Assembly: GCA_026770025.1 (NCBI GenBank)
Contig: JAMXDE010000018.1
Location: 558,001-622,000 of the forward strand
DNA from: Craspedostauros australis
Taxonomy: Eukaryota; Bacillariophyta; Bacillariophyceae; Mastogloiales; Achnanthaceae
Direction of reading: 5' to 3'
DNA: 64,000 bases
Translations under genes and position numbers: made by a program
Notes under the pieces: model-generated
Database searches by the model: none
What the model was told of the DNA's origin: nothing
Seen by the model: the letters and a program-made list of their open reading frames with translations, nothing else
In this document: piece after piece, positions 41,836 to 51,582 of the stretch
Layout: every line of letters starts with the position of its first letter
Numbering within the stretch: position 1 is the stretch's first letter

Positions 41836-44694
41836 ATGCCGTACGTCCGTCCACAAGCCAGAACGGCGGCCAGCATCATCGCGCTCTACGAGAAGAATCA
41901 TCCTGCGAAGGTGCAGCAACCGCGTGAAGGCCAGGGGACGAAAGGGAGAATGGGTTTGGGAAAGAGATCCGCATCTCTGGGAGGGGCTGGGATAAGGTTT
42001 GGGAAAGGCGCAGGGGGCAGTGTTGGGGTTGGGGTTGGGGTTGGGACAGCCACGAAAGCAACTGCATCAGCATCTACATCTACATCAACTGCGCTATCTA
42101 CAACTACATCAACTGCGTCAGCTACACCATCTACAACGGCAACTGAAGCAACGAAAGCAACAGCTGAAGCATCCACGAAGAACACGAAGACGGCGGTTAG
42201 CGCGGCAACGGGAAAGGCCATGACAGCCGGGATGCAGGTCAGAAGGGTGGGAGCGAGGCAGAGGAAGCGGGAGCTGGAGAGTCGCCTTCTGCAGAAGAAA
42301 GCTCCTGCGCCCATCGATACCTCCATTCAGGGCAGAGGCAGCAGCGTCGCCAGCATCACGAGTCACCAGTCCTCCGTCGGGAGCCATCGCACGCTCAGTA
42401 CCGTTTCTCACAGGCAGGTGACGCCTCAGCCAGTGCAGCTGCAGCAGCAAGAGCATCAACAGCAGCAACAGCAGCAGCAACAAGAGCATCAGCAGCAACC
42501 CTCCAAGCCCCTTCAAGCGCAGGCACAAACACAACCACAGACAGGGAAGACTCCATCCGCAGTCTCCGCTCCGATATCCGCTGTAGTCTCACTCATGGAT
42601 CGATCAGAGTCCCCATCCTGCTCCACAACCATGATGGACGACGATGAGATGGACTCGTCCAGCCTGTCGCTGGCTCCGACAGATCATCATCACCACCCCT
42701 TTCCGCAGCAGCTCCTGCCAACCCATGACAGCGATGGCGACGACGATGATGACGACGATGAAGGTGTGCTGCGAGCGACGGATGTCTTCTTCCTCATCGA
42801 GAGCCAAGCCTGGGATGATGTCATCAACTTCGTTCGCTCCTTCCCGGAATCGGCTCACGTCGTCAACAACCCGAAGAAGATCGCGGACCATGCCAATCAT
42901 GACAACAGCTCCATCGCCGATGCTTCTCTGACCCAGTCCGCCATCAGCAGCAGCCAGCCCTCCATCAAGCAATCCAAGAGCGGCGGTTTCGAGATTGAGA
43001 CCGGCGACGTCAATGATACCAATGATACCAACGATACTGATCCAACTGATCCAACCGCCTCCTACAACTACGCATTGCACGAGGTCTGCAAGTACGAGCC
43101 ACCGCTCGATGTCGTCGATGTCTTGCTCTTTCACAACCAAGCGGCTGTCGAGAAGGCGGGAGCCGATGGCTACCTGCCCTTGCACGTCGCGTGCGCCCAT
43201 CAATCATCGGCCGACGTCGTGTCAAGGCTGCTGGAAGTGCATTGCATGGCCACGAGGATACGCAGCAACACGCAGCAGGCCTACCCGCTCCACCTGGCCG
43301 CCAAGCATGCCGCCTGCGAGGAGGTCATCATCGATCTGCTCACGCATCATCCCGACGCGTGGGACATTGCCGATCGCACTGGACTGACGCCCATGGACCA
43401 CGCCATCAACCTGCCCTCCACAAATTCCAACCGCGACATCATCCTCTCCACCTTGGGCTTCGCGCCCGTCATCGTGGCCGCCTCCGAAGCAACGCAACGC
43501 CGGTTGGCCAAGCACCACAACGTGCGTCTCCGCGGTCTGCAGCAGGCGCATCACGAGTTCGTGCGCCAGCTCGAACACCACCACAAGACGGAGCAGTCCA
43601 GCGGCATCCGCAACCAGCTGCAGATCCAGAACGACCTGGCCGATGAGAAGGACCGCAACATCATGCTGGCGGAGGCCTTGCTCAAGCAGACGGAGAGTCA
43701 GCAGCACTGGGAGGCCCACAAGCAGGCCATGGAACGCACCATCGAACAGCAGGACCTCAAGCACGCGCAGCAGATGGCGACGCAGGAGAAGGAGTACCAG
43801 TCCATCATCGACGACGCCGTAGGCCGCGTCGAGGACCTCCAGGAGCAGCTGCACGACTTTCAGCACACCAAGATGCAGCTCAAGGACCTGCAGACGCGTT
43901 ACGAGGAGATCGAGCAGGAGCTGCTAGAGGATCGCAACGACGAAGGCAAGAAGCAAAAGATGATCGACCGCCTGCAGGAGCTCCTCGCCGCGAAGGAGAC
44001 TCAGATCCAGGGCCTGCGCGAGCAGCTCGAGAACAACGAGACGGCGCAGCTCGCCGTGTCGCGGTTGGAGATGAAGAAGATGCGGGAACATTCCGATCAT
44101 CTGCAGCACCAGCTCCTTGAGGCCAATCGCAAGATCGCCGTGTCGGATCATCGTCTCACCAGCATCAAGAATCAGGTGGCCGCGTTGACCTACAATCTGC
44201 AGAGCTGGGCGATGGATGATGAGTGGGAGCAGCAGAAGGGCGCGTCGCCCAAGGCCGTTGTCGAAGGTATCGAGACGGTATACGAACAGCAGCAACCACA
44301 GCAGTCACACTCGCAGTCAGAGCAGTCACAGTCAGAGCATTCAAAGTCACACTCACAGTCTCAACCACAGCAACAGTCACAGCTGCTGGTGAAGGTCAAT
44401 CCGTCTCAGCAACAACAAGACAGACAAACCCCACCTCCTTCTCTGCAACAGCATCATCGTCAACAACAGCAACAACTGATGCTCATGCAACAGCATCTGC
44501 ATCACCCGCAACAGCAGGCGAAACAGGGCGCACCCAGCGACCGCACGTTGGCAACGGCCCTCTCCACAGAACGAGACGAGAGCATTCACCGCGTCGATGA
44601 CGACGAATTGACATTCGCCTCGAGGCAAGGTCATTCGCTCATCTTGCACGCCAAGGACCGGGAACCTGTCCAGAGCTGCGGATTCTCCGTGTGA
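41836..44694 (+). CDS. Ankyrin-repeat / coiled-coil protein with Gln-rich regions
   Basis: A 952-residue intronless frame. The N-terminal 120 residues are low complexity (GVGVGVG, then Thr/Ala/Ser runs). A Gln-rich block follows (about 198-222), then an acidic run (DDDDDDE near 300). Residues about 412-535 carry ankyrin repeats: ALHEVCKYEPPLDVVDVLLF, GYLPLHVACAHQSSADVVSR, YPLHLAAKHAACEEVIIDLL, GLTPMDHAI. These mediate protein contacts. Residues about 570-790 are a long coiled coil, and the tail (from about 816) is Gln/Ser/His-rich. The setting DVFFLIESQAWDDVINFVRS just before the repeats looks like a capping helix pair. This layout (ankyrin plus coiled coil plus disorder) is frequent in stramenopile proteomes, but the role is unknown. 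Confidence 0.82.
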   Translation: MPYVRPQARTAASIIALYEKNHPAKVQQPREGQGTKGRMGLGKRSASLGGAGIRFGKGAGGSVGVGVGVGTATKATASASTSTSTALSTTTSTASATPSTTATEATKATAEASTKNTKTAVSAATGKAMTAGMQVRRVGARQRKRELESRLLQKKAPAPIDTSIQGRGSSVASITSHQSSVGSHRTLSTVSHRQVTPQPVQLQQQEHQQQQQQQQQEHQQQPSKPLQAQAQTQPQTGKTPSAVSAPISAVVSLMDRSESPSCSTTMMDDDEMDSSSLSLAPTDHHHHPFPQQLLPTHDSDGDDDDDDDEGVLRATDVFFLIESQAWDDVINFVRSFPESAHVVNNPKKIADHANHDNSSIADASLTQSAISSSQPSIKQSKSGGFEIETGDVNDTNDTNDTDPTDPTASYNYALHEVCKYEPPLDVVDVLLFHNQAAVEKAGADGYLPLHVACAHQSSADVVSRLLEVHCMATRIRSNTQQAYPLHLAAKHAACEEVIIDLLTHHPDAWDIADRTGLTPMDHAINLPSTNSNRDIILSTLGFAPVIVAASEATQRRLAKHHNVRLRGLQQAHHEFVRQLEHHHKTEQSSGIRNQLQIQNDLADEKDRNIMLAEALLKQTESQQHWEAHKQAMERTIEQQDLKHAQQMATQEKEYQSIIDDAVGRVEDLQEQLHDFQHTKMQLKDLQTRYEEIEQELLEDRNDEGKKQKMIDRLQELLAAKETQIQGLREQLENNETAQLAVSRLEMKKMREHSDHLQHQLLEANRKIAVSDHRLTSIKNQVAALTYNLQSWAMDDEWEQQKGASPKAVVEGIETVYEQQQPQQSHSQSEQSQSEHSKSHSQSQPQQQSQLLVKVNPSQQQQDRQTPPPSLQQHHRQQQQQLMLMQQHLHHPQQQAKQGAPSDRTLATALSTERDESIHRVDDDELTFASRQGHSLILHAKDREPVQSCGFSV
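42023..42045 (+). repeat. TTGGGG tandem run inside coding sequence
   Basis: Four G-tracts in TTGGGG spacing encode GVGVGVG in the ankyrin protein. A further GGGGG tract at 42013-42017 precedes them. The run can in principle form an intramolecular G-quadruplex on the coding strand. Confidence 0.85.
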
Positions 44695-45184
44695 TGTGCA
44701 TAATCGGATGTGGATTGTGTATCTAGGCATTACATGTACTCTATGTATGATATTATATAAGACGATTCGTGTAGTAATTGATGGCATAGTATAGGATAAA
44801 CAGTTGTGTCAGTCCAAGAGTCCAACAAAACATTGCCTGCGTCTTGATGGATGCATCTCTCGCTCCTTGTCTCTGGTTGTGGATAGATCTGTCCTTGCTC
44901 AGAACCGTAGCCTCTCGACACTTTGATTCACGGGATGACAAGACTGAAATACCAAGAATGACTTTCTTGTTGCGAATCGGCCACAATGGAGGTCACAACG
45001 ACAGCGACCGCAACGCCACGAGGGCGAACATTCCCCACAACCTCTGCCGCACACTGATCGTTGACAACAGGAGCAAGAATAGAACCAAGCAGCCATTGCA
45101 TTCGAAGACTCCGATCAGCGACAACATCAACAGCGACAACAATACAGTAGACAACAGGAACAACCAGCAACAGCAGCCGATACC
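44695..45184. other. Spacer before GlcNAc-transferase gene
   Basis: 490 bp. The right part is CA-rich and likely leader sequence. No gene seen. Confidence 0.5.
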
Positions 45185-47064
45185 ATGACATCCCGCGTCT
45201 TCGACGGTTCCAGCTGGACGCCGGTGCAGGCCGACAACCCTTCCGTCGTGCTGCCCATCCTGCACGGTCAGGAATCCATCTTTGTCTCTGTCGTGAGCTA
45301 CCGCGATGGCAAGCGGTGCGGTGAGACCCTCAGGGATCTCTTTGACAAGGCCAAGGATCCCGATCGCGTCGTCGTGGGGTTGGTGGAGCAGAACAAGGAA
45401 GACGATACCTTCTGTGTGGAGGCGTATTGTCAGTTGTATGGTACGTCTTGGTTGTTGTTAGTGTTGTTGTTGTTGTTGGCGTTGTTGTTATGGTTGATGG
45501 TGTTGATGAAGACACGAAGAGAGAACCCTGTTTCATGCACTACCATCGCTTGGTTTGACAATCTCGCGCGCGGATCTCCCTTTGTGCGGCGCCTTGATGA
45601 TGCGATGATCGCCATCATTCTCACACCTGCTGCCTACGCATAACCACAACTGCACAAACGCATAACTGCACAAACGCATAACACTATGACCACAGGCAAG
45701 TCCACCTACCGCAGGGAGACCGTGCGCAAAGACACCTTCAAGGTCATCGTGGAAAATCAGCACGAATGCCCTCGCATCCATCAGATCCGCAAAATGGCGG
45801 TGCACAGCTTGAGTGCCAAGGGTCCCAGCTACGCCCGCAGCCTGGGACGCAAGATGATCGGCAACGAAGAATTCTGCTTGCAATTGGATGCGCACTCCAC
45901 ATTCATCGATGGGTGGGACAATGCCCTCAAGCAACAGTGGAGCATGACGCGCAATGAATTTGGCATCATCAGCACGGCGCCCGCGTCCGAGTCGGGCAAG
46001 CCCGTGCCAAGGCAGTGCAACGTGGGCTTCTTGGACACTCTTGTCCCGACCTTTGCGTCGCCGGCCGATGGCAAGGTGGAGAATCTCAAGGCGCCGTTGC
46101 TGGGTCATGCCTGGTCGGCAGGATTCAGCTTTGCCAAGTGCCATCTAGAGGAAGCGGCGCCCTACGATCCCTTCATGCCCTACGTCATGGGCGTGGAACA
46201 GTTTGTGCGCTTCGCGAGGTTTTGGACGAGAGGGTGAGTATTGCTTCTGCCTTCGTCTCCCCACCTACCTTCTATACTCATTCGCCCTCGCCAATGGTGC
46301 AACCCAACCGCTAACCCTGCTGTCTCATCTTATCTCTACTTTACATTCACATTCACACTGGCATTTCGTCAACGCGCATGCACAGATACGATGTGTACAC
46401 CCCGACCGAGAATGTCGTCTTCCATGACTACTCTCCGCAACCAGACGGTCACAGCACGGATGAATGGATGATGAACGCGGATGGCATGATGCGACGAAGG
46501 GCATTGGATCGCGCACGGTCCATCCTCCAGCTTCCCAACCCCGACGATCACGAGCCGTTGGATTTGAACAATCTGGGAATATACGGCCTCGGCAAGCGAC
46601 GTAGCCTGGATCAGCTCGCGCAGTTTGTCGGAATCAATCTCAACAACCAGAAACTCGCCGACAACTTTCAATGTGCCAACCATGCCTTCGTCACGTACGA
46701 TGCCAACATTTCACCGCTGGAGCATCTCTATTCGGAACCGCGGGATTTGGAACCGCAACCAGACTTCCCGCTGCGATCCAAGCTCACGTTCCATCCGCGC
46801 GGCGAGATGGAAGACGACGATGATGTGCAATCGGGTTTGGCCAGCCGCCTCGATGCCATCGCAAAACAGCAAGCATCCCATGACAATGCGGGTCCCTTCC
46901 CACCCACCGGCACTCTGTTCTTCCTGTGGATAGCGGGATTGATTTTTTGGTACATCGTGTTCGTCCATCTTCCCAACAAGCGATTTCTGGCATCGAAGGG
47001 GAAAGGATTGCCAGTCACGACGAGGCGGAAGAAGGAACCGCTCATGAGCAAGCGTAAAGATTAG
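45185..47064 (+). CDS. GT60-type GlcNAc-transferase (Skp1 GnT-like) with C-terminal membrane anchor, three exons
   Basis: Exons 45185-45440, 45696-46233 and 46386-47064 give 490 residues. IFVSVVSYRD (32-41), the RVVVGLVEQ strand, AKGPSYARSLG and LQLDAHSTFIDGWD with a DxH metal-site motif (Asp150, His152) are the marks of the GlcNAc glycosyltransferase family that includes the Dictyostelium UDP-GlcNAc:hydroxyproline-Skp1 transferase. EQFVRFARFWTRG|YDVYTPTENVVFH continues the family pattern across the second splice. After the enzyme domain a hydrophobic stretch (about 440-459) and a basic tail ending KRKD form a C-terminal anchor, unlike the soluble Dictyostelium enzyme. Reaction: GlcNAc from UDP-GlcNAc to a protein acceptor, acceptor unknown. 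The exon joins restore the family sequence without gaps, which is the main reason for choosing them. Confidence 0.88.
45441..45695 (+). other. Intron 1 of the GlcNAc-transferase gene
   Basis: 255 bp, donor TATG|GTACGT and acceptor ACCACAG|GC. It joins QLYG to KSTYRRE in phase. It is rich in GTT repeats and holds a doubled ACTGCACAAACGCATAA near its end. Confidence 0.82.
46234..46385 (+). other. Intron 2 of the GlcNAc-transferase gene
   Basis: 152 bp, donor GAGG|GTGAGT and acceptor ATGCACAG|AT. It joins FWTRG to YDVYTP, a join expected from the family. Confidence 0.87.
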
Positions 47065-47751
47065 ATTGGTGCATACTGGCATTCGCGGTAGAGTATGGTC
47101 TTATTTGCTCTTATATGATTTTGTTTATTTTGGCGTGAAGTGGATGGGATTGGAGTGTTGGTGCTGGTGTCCTCTTTGGTGTCTTACTGGAGTGAAACGC
47201 ACACTATTGATGGCATGGTGTTGTGGCGGAATTGATTTCCGATCGTTTGCGTCTCAGCACAACGGCGATGACAAAGCGTCGTATTGTGCGGGTATTGCTT
47301 GATAACTGACAATTGAATAGCTCTGCGTTGTGGGTACGAGTTTGTATGCAGGTGTGATATTAAATTGATGATCATGGTCTGTTAATACACGTGTTCGAAG
47401 AAGCATGGTGACGAAGATGACATGTTGTCGGTGTATTTTTGGATTGACGTCGCTGGATTCGTCACTGGCCTCTTCCCACTGGATCCGCTGTGTACCCGCA
47501 CGTGTGGTGGGCTCGTTAATCCGTGGAACGATATCTGGTATTGCAAGCAAGAGTAGAATATAATTTGGGATCTATTTGGCTGGAAGAAATGGAGCATGAG
47601 ATGTCTCTTGATCGCAGTCACTCTTCTCGAAGATCAACAACAGCACGGCGAGTTGTTGAGTGTTTGGAATAACATGGATGAATGGACGCATGCATCGGCG
47701 CATGGATGGATGTACGTGCGATGCCGCCAACTCGCTAAAGCGTACTCTGCT
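47065..47751. other. Spacer between convergent genes
   Basis: 690 bp between the 3' ends of the GlcNAc-transferase and the aminotransferase. No gene seen. Confidence 0.55.
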
Positions 47752-49395
47752 CTAAGCGCTTTTGACCTCATCGTAGGCCCACTGGAGCCATGGGCAGAGT
47801 GCCTCGAGATCGGCCTTCTCGACTGTGGATCCGCACCAGATGCGAATGGATGGCGGGGCGTCACGGTAACCTCCGATATCGTAGGCAACATCCTCGGTCT
47901 CCAGCAGGGCGACGAACTTCTTGATCTGATCGGCATCCAAATCCAGCGTCAGGCAAACGGAGGTGGAGGAACGTGTGGCTGGGTCCTTGGCGAGGAAGTC
48001 GATCCATTCGTTCTGCGCGACAAAGTTTTCGAGGACGCCGAGGTTGTCCTCGCTCATCTTGATGAGAGCGTCGACGCCACCAGAAGCGTCAGCCCACTCC
48101 AGGGCGTCGATGTAGTCCTCGACAGCGAGCATGGATGGTGTGTTGATGGTGGAACCTTTGAAGATTCCGGCATCGACCTTTCCCTTCTTGACCATGCGGA
48201 AGATCTTTGGCAGAGGACGGTTCTCCGGTGTGTAGGACTCCAATCGTTCGACGGCGCGTGGGCTGAGGATGAGGATACCGTGGGCACCCTCTCCTCCGAG
48301 AACCTTCTGCCAGGAGTAGGTGGTGATGTCGAGCTTCTCCCATGGCATATTCATGGCGAAGCAAGCGGAGGTGGCATCGCAAAGGGTGAGCCCGGTTCTG
48401 TCATCGGAGATGAAGTCGCAGCCATCCTCGACGCGGACACCGGAGGTGGTTCCGTTGAAGGTGAAGCAGATGTCGTGATCCGGATTGGTCTTGGAGAGGT
48501 CTGGGAGACTGCCGTAGTCGGCGGTGAACTCGGTGACCTCGACGGTGTCCTTGAGCTTGAGGTGGGAGACGGCATCCGCGAACCATCCCTTGCCGAAGGA
48601 TTCCCAGTGGCAGATGTCGACGTTGCGCTGTCCGAGGACGTTCCACATGGCCATCTCGTAGGCTCCGGTGTCGGAGGCTGGCACGATACCGACGTGGTAG
48701 TCATCTGGGACCTTCAGGATGCGCTTGGTCTCGCTGATGGCGAGTGCGAGACGCTCCTTTCCGATCTTGGATCTGTGGGAACGTCCCATCGTTCTTTGAT
48801 CCAATGTGCTGACATTGTAGCCTGGGCGCTTCTTGCATGGACCTGAGGAGAATTCTGGGTTTGCTGGCTGCATTCAATAGACGACAAGAGCGTGTGCGTG
48901 TCATTTTCATTGCGATAATTCAGTTGAGTTGGGTTGTTCAACACATACTCGTAGCATTGGTGTAAATTGAAATCAGATGTTTGATGATGGTGGTTTGTGT
49001 GAGAGTGCGTGTCTCAGCTGGAGCATTGCGATGAAAGCAAAGGTGCATTCAGTATCATGCACTACGTTCGTGATGTATTCGTCCGGAGAGTGAGATCACG
49101 GACATCAAACAGGCGGGCTCTTAGCAGCGCTTGGCCATCAAGCGAAGAGATGATGCGACCATGGCAACCGTTCATCCCAACGTGACAAGAACCACCATTG
49201 ATGAAGAAAATGGACCTCGTCTTGGCGCTCCACCTGATCGCACAATCAACGACGGGAAAAGCTGAGAAGCGGTGAAACACGGACCTTGGCGGCTGGAGCA
49301 GCGCTCATCATGCGCAGAGCAGCGAAGGTTGGCTGTCTTGGGAGCTGTCTGGCCTTGGCAAAGGCGAACATTCTTGCGGCTGGAAGGACTCTCAT
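47752..49395 (-). CDS. serC: Phosphoserine aminotransferase, two exons with a mitochondrial-type presequence
   Basis: On the minus strand, exon 1 is 49395-49285 and exon 2 is 48867-47752, 408 residues. Exon 2 carries [52 protein letters not shown] and [13 protein letters not shown] with the PLP-binding Lys (Lys225), matching the alphaproteobacterial/Methanosarcina-type class V phosphoserine aminotransferase. It converts 3-phosphohydroxypyruvate and glutamate to phosphoserine and 2-oxoglutarate in serine synthesis. Exon 1 ([20 protein letters not shown] and on to SAAPAAK) is rich in Arg, Ala and Phe and lacks acids, a typical mitochondrial import signal. It lacks a clear signal peptide, so plastid targeting is less likely. 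An alternative start in frame at 48873 would begin MQPANPEF without the presequence, but that ATG overlaps the acceptor. Confidence 0.87.
48868..49284 (-). other. serC: Intron of the phosphoserine aminotransferase gene
   Basis: 417 bp on the minus strand, donor AAG|GTCCGT and acceptor TTGAATGCAG|CC, phase 0. The join gives [16 protein letters not shown], where the family begins. The donor is not optimal (GTCCGT), so this call is weaker than the chitin synthase introns. Confidence 0.7.
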
Positions 49396-51129
49396 CGTGT
49401 TAGGTACTGTTTACGTCTTTGGGATGGCTGCGATGTCTGTTTTGTGAGCGAAGCGGATGCAGAGAAGGTCGACGATGATGGTGACGAGATCAACAATGAG
49501 ATTGACCAGAGACGGAGATGAAGATGAGGATTTTGATGTGTCCCTGGTGGTGGCGATGATGGATTGGATCCAATCGCTCTCGTGCCGAGTTGTTTGTGGC
49601 GATCGGATCCCGTCTTGTTGTTGTTGTGGTCGTGAGGTTGTTTGTTGGGTTCGCATCCATCCACAGCGTCTGTATGTCGTACGTTCCAAACTTGCGTTGC
49701 TCTTGATTCGTCCAAATGGCGATTCTCCGCCACCCATCGGCGGTCTCGGTTACGTGGCTCCCCTTTTCCTCGTTAAGTAACTCCATGTCGCGTTCTGTCT
49801 GCACGCGCAAGCTGACGACGGCACGTTCACACGTTCTCGTTGCGTGCAGTTGTTCGTGTTTGTGCCCGTCGTTGTGTTTGTGTGCGTGAGAAGATTCGTA
49901 ACATTCCCAAACGCAACCATCACATGTCTGTTGGGACATCCCCTTTTGCATTTTCCCTTCTGTTCGCACATGACTTCCCGACCTTTTCTGTCGACGACAA
50001 TAGCAGCAGCAGCAGCAACTGTCGCAGGGGTTGGATGCAATGCAATTTCACAAGAGAACAGCAGCAGATGGATGATGCTGTGCACTTTCCTTTCTTCACA
50101 TTACAAGGCATGGCATGGCAGGGCATGGCAGGGCAAGGCCAAGAATAAGCAACAACATGGGCACGGCATGACCATGGAGATGCGTTGCATCGAATCATTG
50201 CAAAAGCAACCAATGCTCCCATGTCGCTGTGAACTGCGGCGCCACTGCAATGACGATAGTCACCATGCTTCGACAACATGGCGGCAACGGAAAAGGATGA
50301 AGCGAAGGAGATGAACGTCGAGGCGATGTTGTACAGTTGATGATTGGAATCCTTCATGGCTGCATTCAACAATGGATGTGGCATTTGAACGCCAGTGCGA
50401 TGGCAATTCACCTGCTGTCGTCTCATTTCCCGAGATCATGGCGCCAAGTTGCCCGCTCCCCACAAGCACGCCCATGCAAGGCGCGCGCATCATCGGTCAT
50501 GATACTCCGTCGCGAATGGAATTCAGCAGTTGCAACACAGTCCACAGCAACAATTCATTCAATTTCCGAATGAAGCCACCGTATCAGAAGAGTTCAGATC
50601 GCAAGGCAAGGCAAGCTTGGCAAAGCGCGGCAATGGCATCATGTCAACTCTGCACGGAAATGCGCCGCATTGCCATGTATTGCAACAGCGATCTGTCCAC
50701 GTTCCAGCGCCATGCGTGCAAAAGTCTGTGGTGCAGCTCGGTGTATCATTCTCCATGTTGGTGTCTGCATCATTGCCCTTCGATGGTGGACTCTGGTAGT
50801 GGAAAACAGAACCGACGAGACAGAGCGGGTTCGCAGGCGAGGCTTCTACAACTGTCCGATTCCCAATGCGAACAGTGCGATATCTTCAACTATGACGGAC
50901 AGCGAGTGTCGGACGAAACCAAAGATACGAGGTTGCTTCCAAACGTGAGGCACCAACAACAGAGAACAAACAACGATGACGATGATGACAACGATGCCGC
51001 TGACCAAAGTGTATGATACCACCCGTGTATAAGAGCGACACATCGCACCGCTGCATCGACACCATCAACGCCATCACCACAACAGAACCAAAGACAAGTC
51101 CAAACTAACAACAGCCGAGTCGCAACAAG
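49396..51129. other. Divergent spacer, aminotransferase / Nudix gene
   Basis: 1.73 kb without a supported gene. An open frame at 50372-51016 ends in an Asp run and has no motifs. A short tandem GGCATGGCAGG-type repeat lies at 50107-50139. Confidence 0.55.
50107..50139. repeat. Short GGCATGGCA tandem repeat
   Basis: Imperfect GGCATGGCAG units, about three copies, in non-coding DNA. Confidence 0.75.
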
Positions 51130-51582
51130 ATGGAGAAAGCGAAGAACGTGCGCGTTGGTGTTGGAGTTTTGGTGAAAGATCCGAAGCACCCCAGCAAGGT
51201 CTTTTGCGGTCTGCGGAAAGGCTCCCATGGTGCTGGCACGTTGGCCTTGCCTGGAGGGCATTTGGACATGTACGAATCCTGGGAGGAGTGCGCAAAGCGC
51301 GAAGTGATGGAGGAGATGAACGTGGAGCTGACGAACGTGCACTTCGGCCGCGTGACGAACGATCCCATGCCCAGCGAATCCAAGCACTACGTCACCATCT
51401 TCATGATGGCGGAATGCGTCAATGTGGATGCCGTGCCGCAGAACATGGAACCACACAAATGCGAAGGTTGGGAGAGCCACACCTGGGATGAGCTCAAAGC
51501 GCAGACCGACAAGCTCTTTGGTCCCCTGAAGAGGCTGGTGGATGATAGTCCACAAGTTGTGTTGGAGTTTCTCAACTCGTAG
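51130..51582 (+). CDS. NUDT15-like Nudix hydrolase
   Basis: A 150-residue soluble protein. The Nudix box runs from Gly43 to about residue 65 (GHLDMYESWEECAKREVMEE), with Glu49 and the REVMEE metal-binding core (57-62). Asn64 stands where the consensus has Gly, as in NUDT15, which also lacks that Gly. The flanks RKGSHGAGTLALPGGHLDMY, NVHFGRVTND, HYVTIFM and KCEGWE follow human NUDT15 closely. NUDT15/MTH2 enzymes hydrolyse (deoxy)nucleoside triphosphates, including damaged or thio-modified ones, to monophosphates and pyrophosphate. The length is slightly shorter than the human protein. It is a single exon with its start just downstream of a CA/AA-rich leader. Confidence 0.92.
   Translation: MEKAKNVRVGVGVLVKDPKHPSKVFCGLRKGSHGAGTLALPGGHLDMYESWEECAKREVMEEMNVELTNVHFGRVTNDPMPSESKHYVTIFMMAECVNVDAVPQNMEPHKCEGWESHTWDELKAQTDKLFGPLKRLVDDSPQVVLEFLNS

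Noticed and set aside
42023-42045. Interstitial telomere remnant (TTGGGG)
   Set aside because: Only four units, in frame inside a coding region, and no other telomeric sequence nearby.
50372-51016. 214-codon frame before the Nudix gene
   Set aside because: Composition is not protein-like, ends in a simple Asp run from a GAT repeat, and sits where a promoter and leader are expected.
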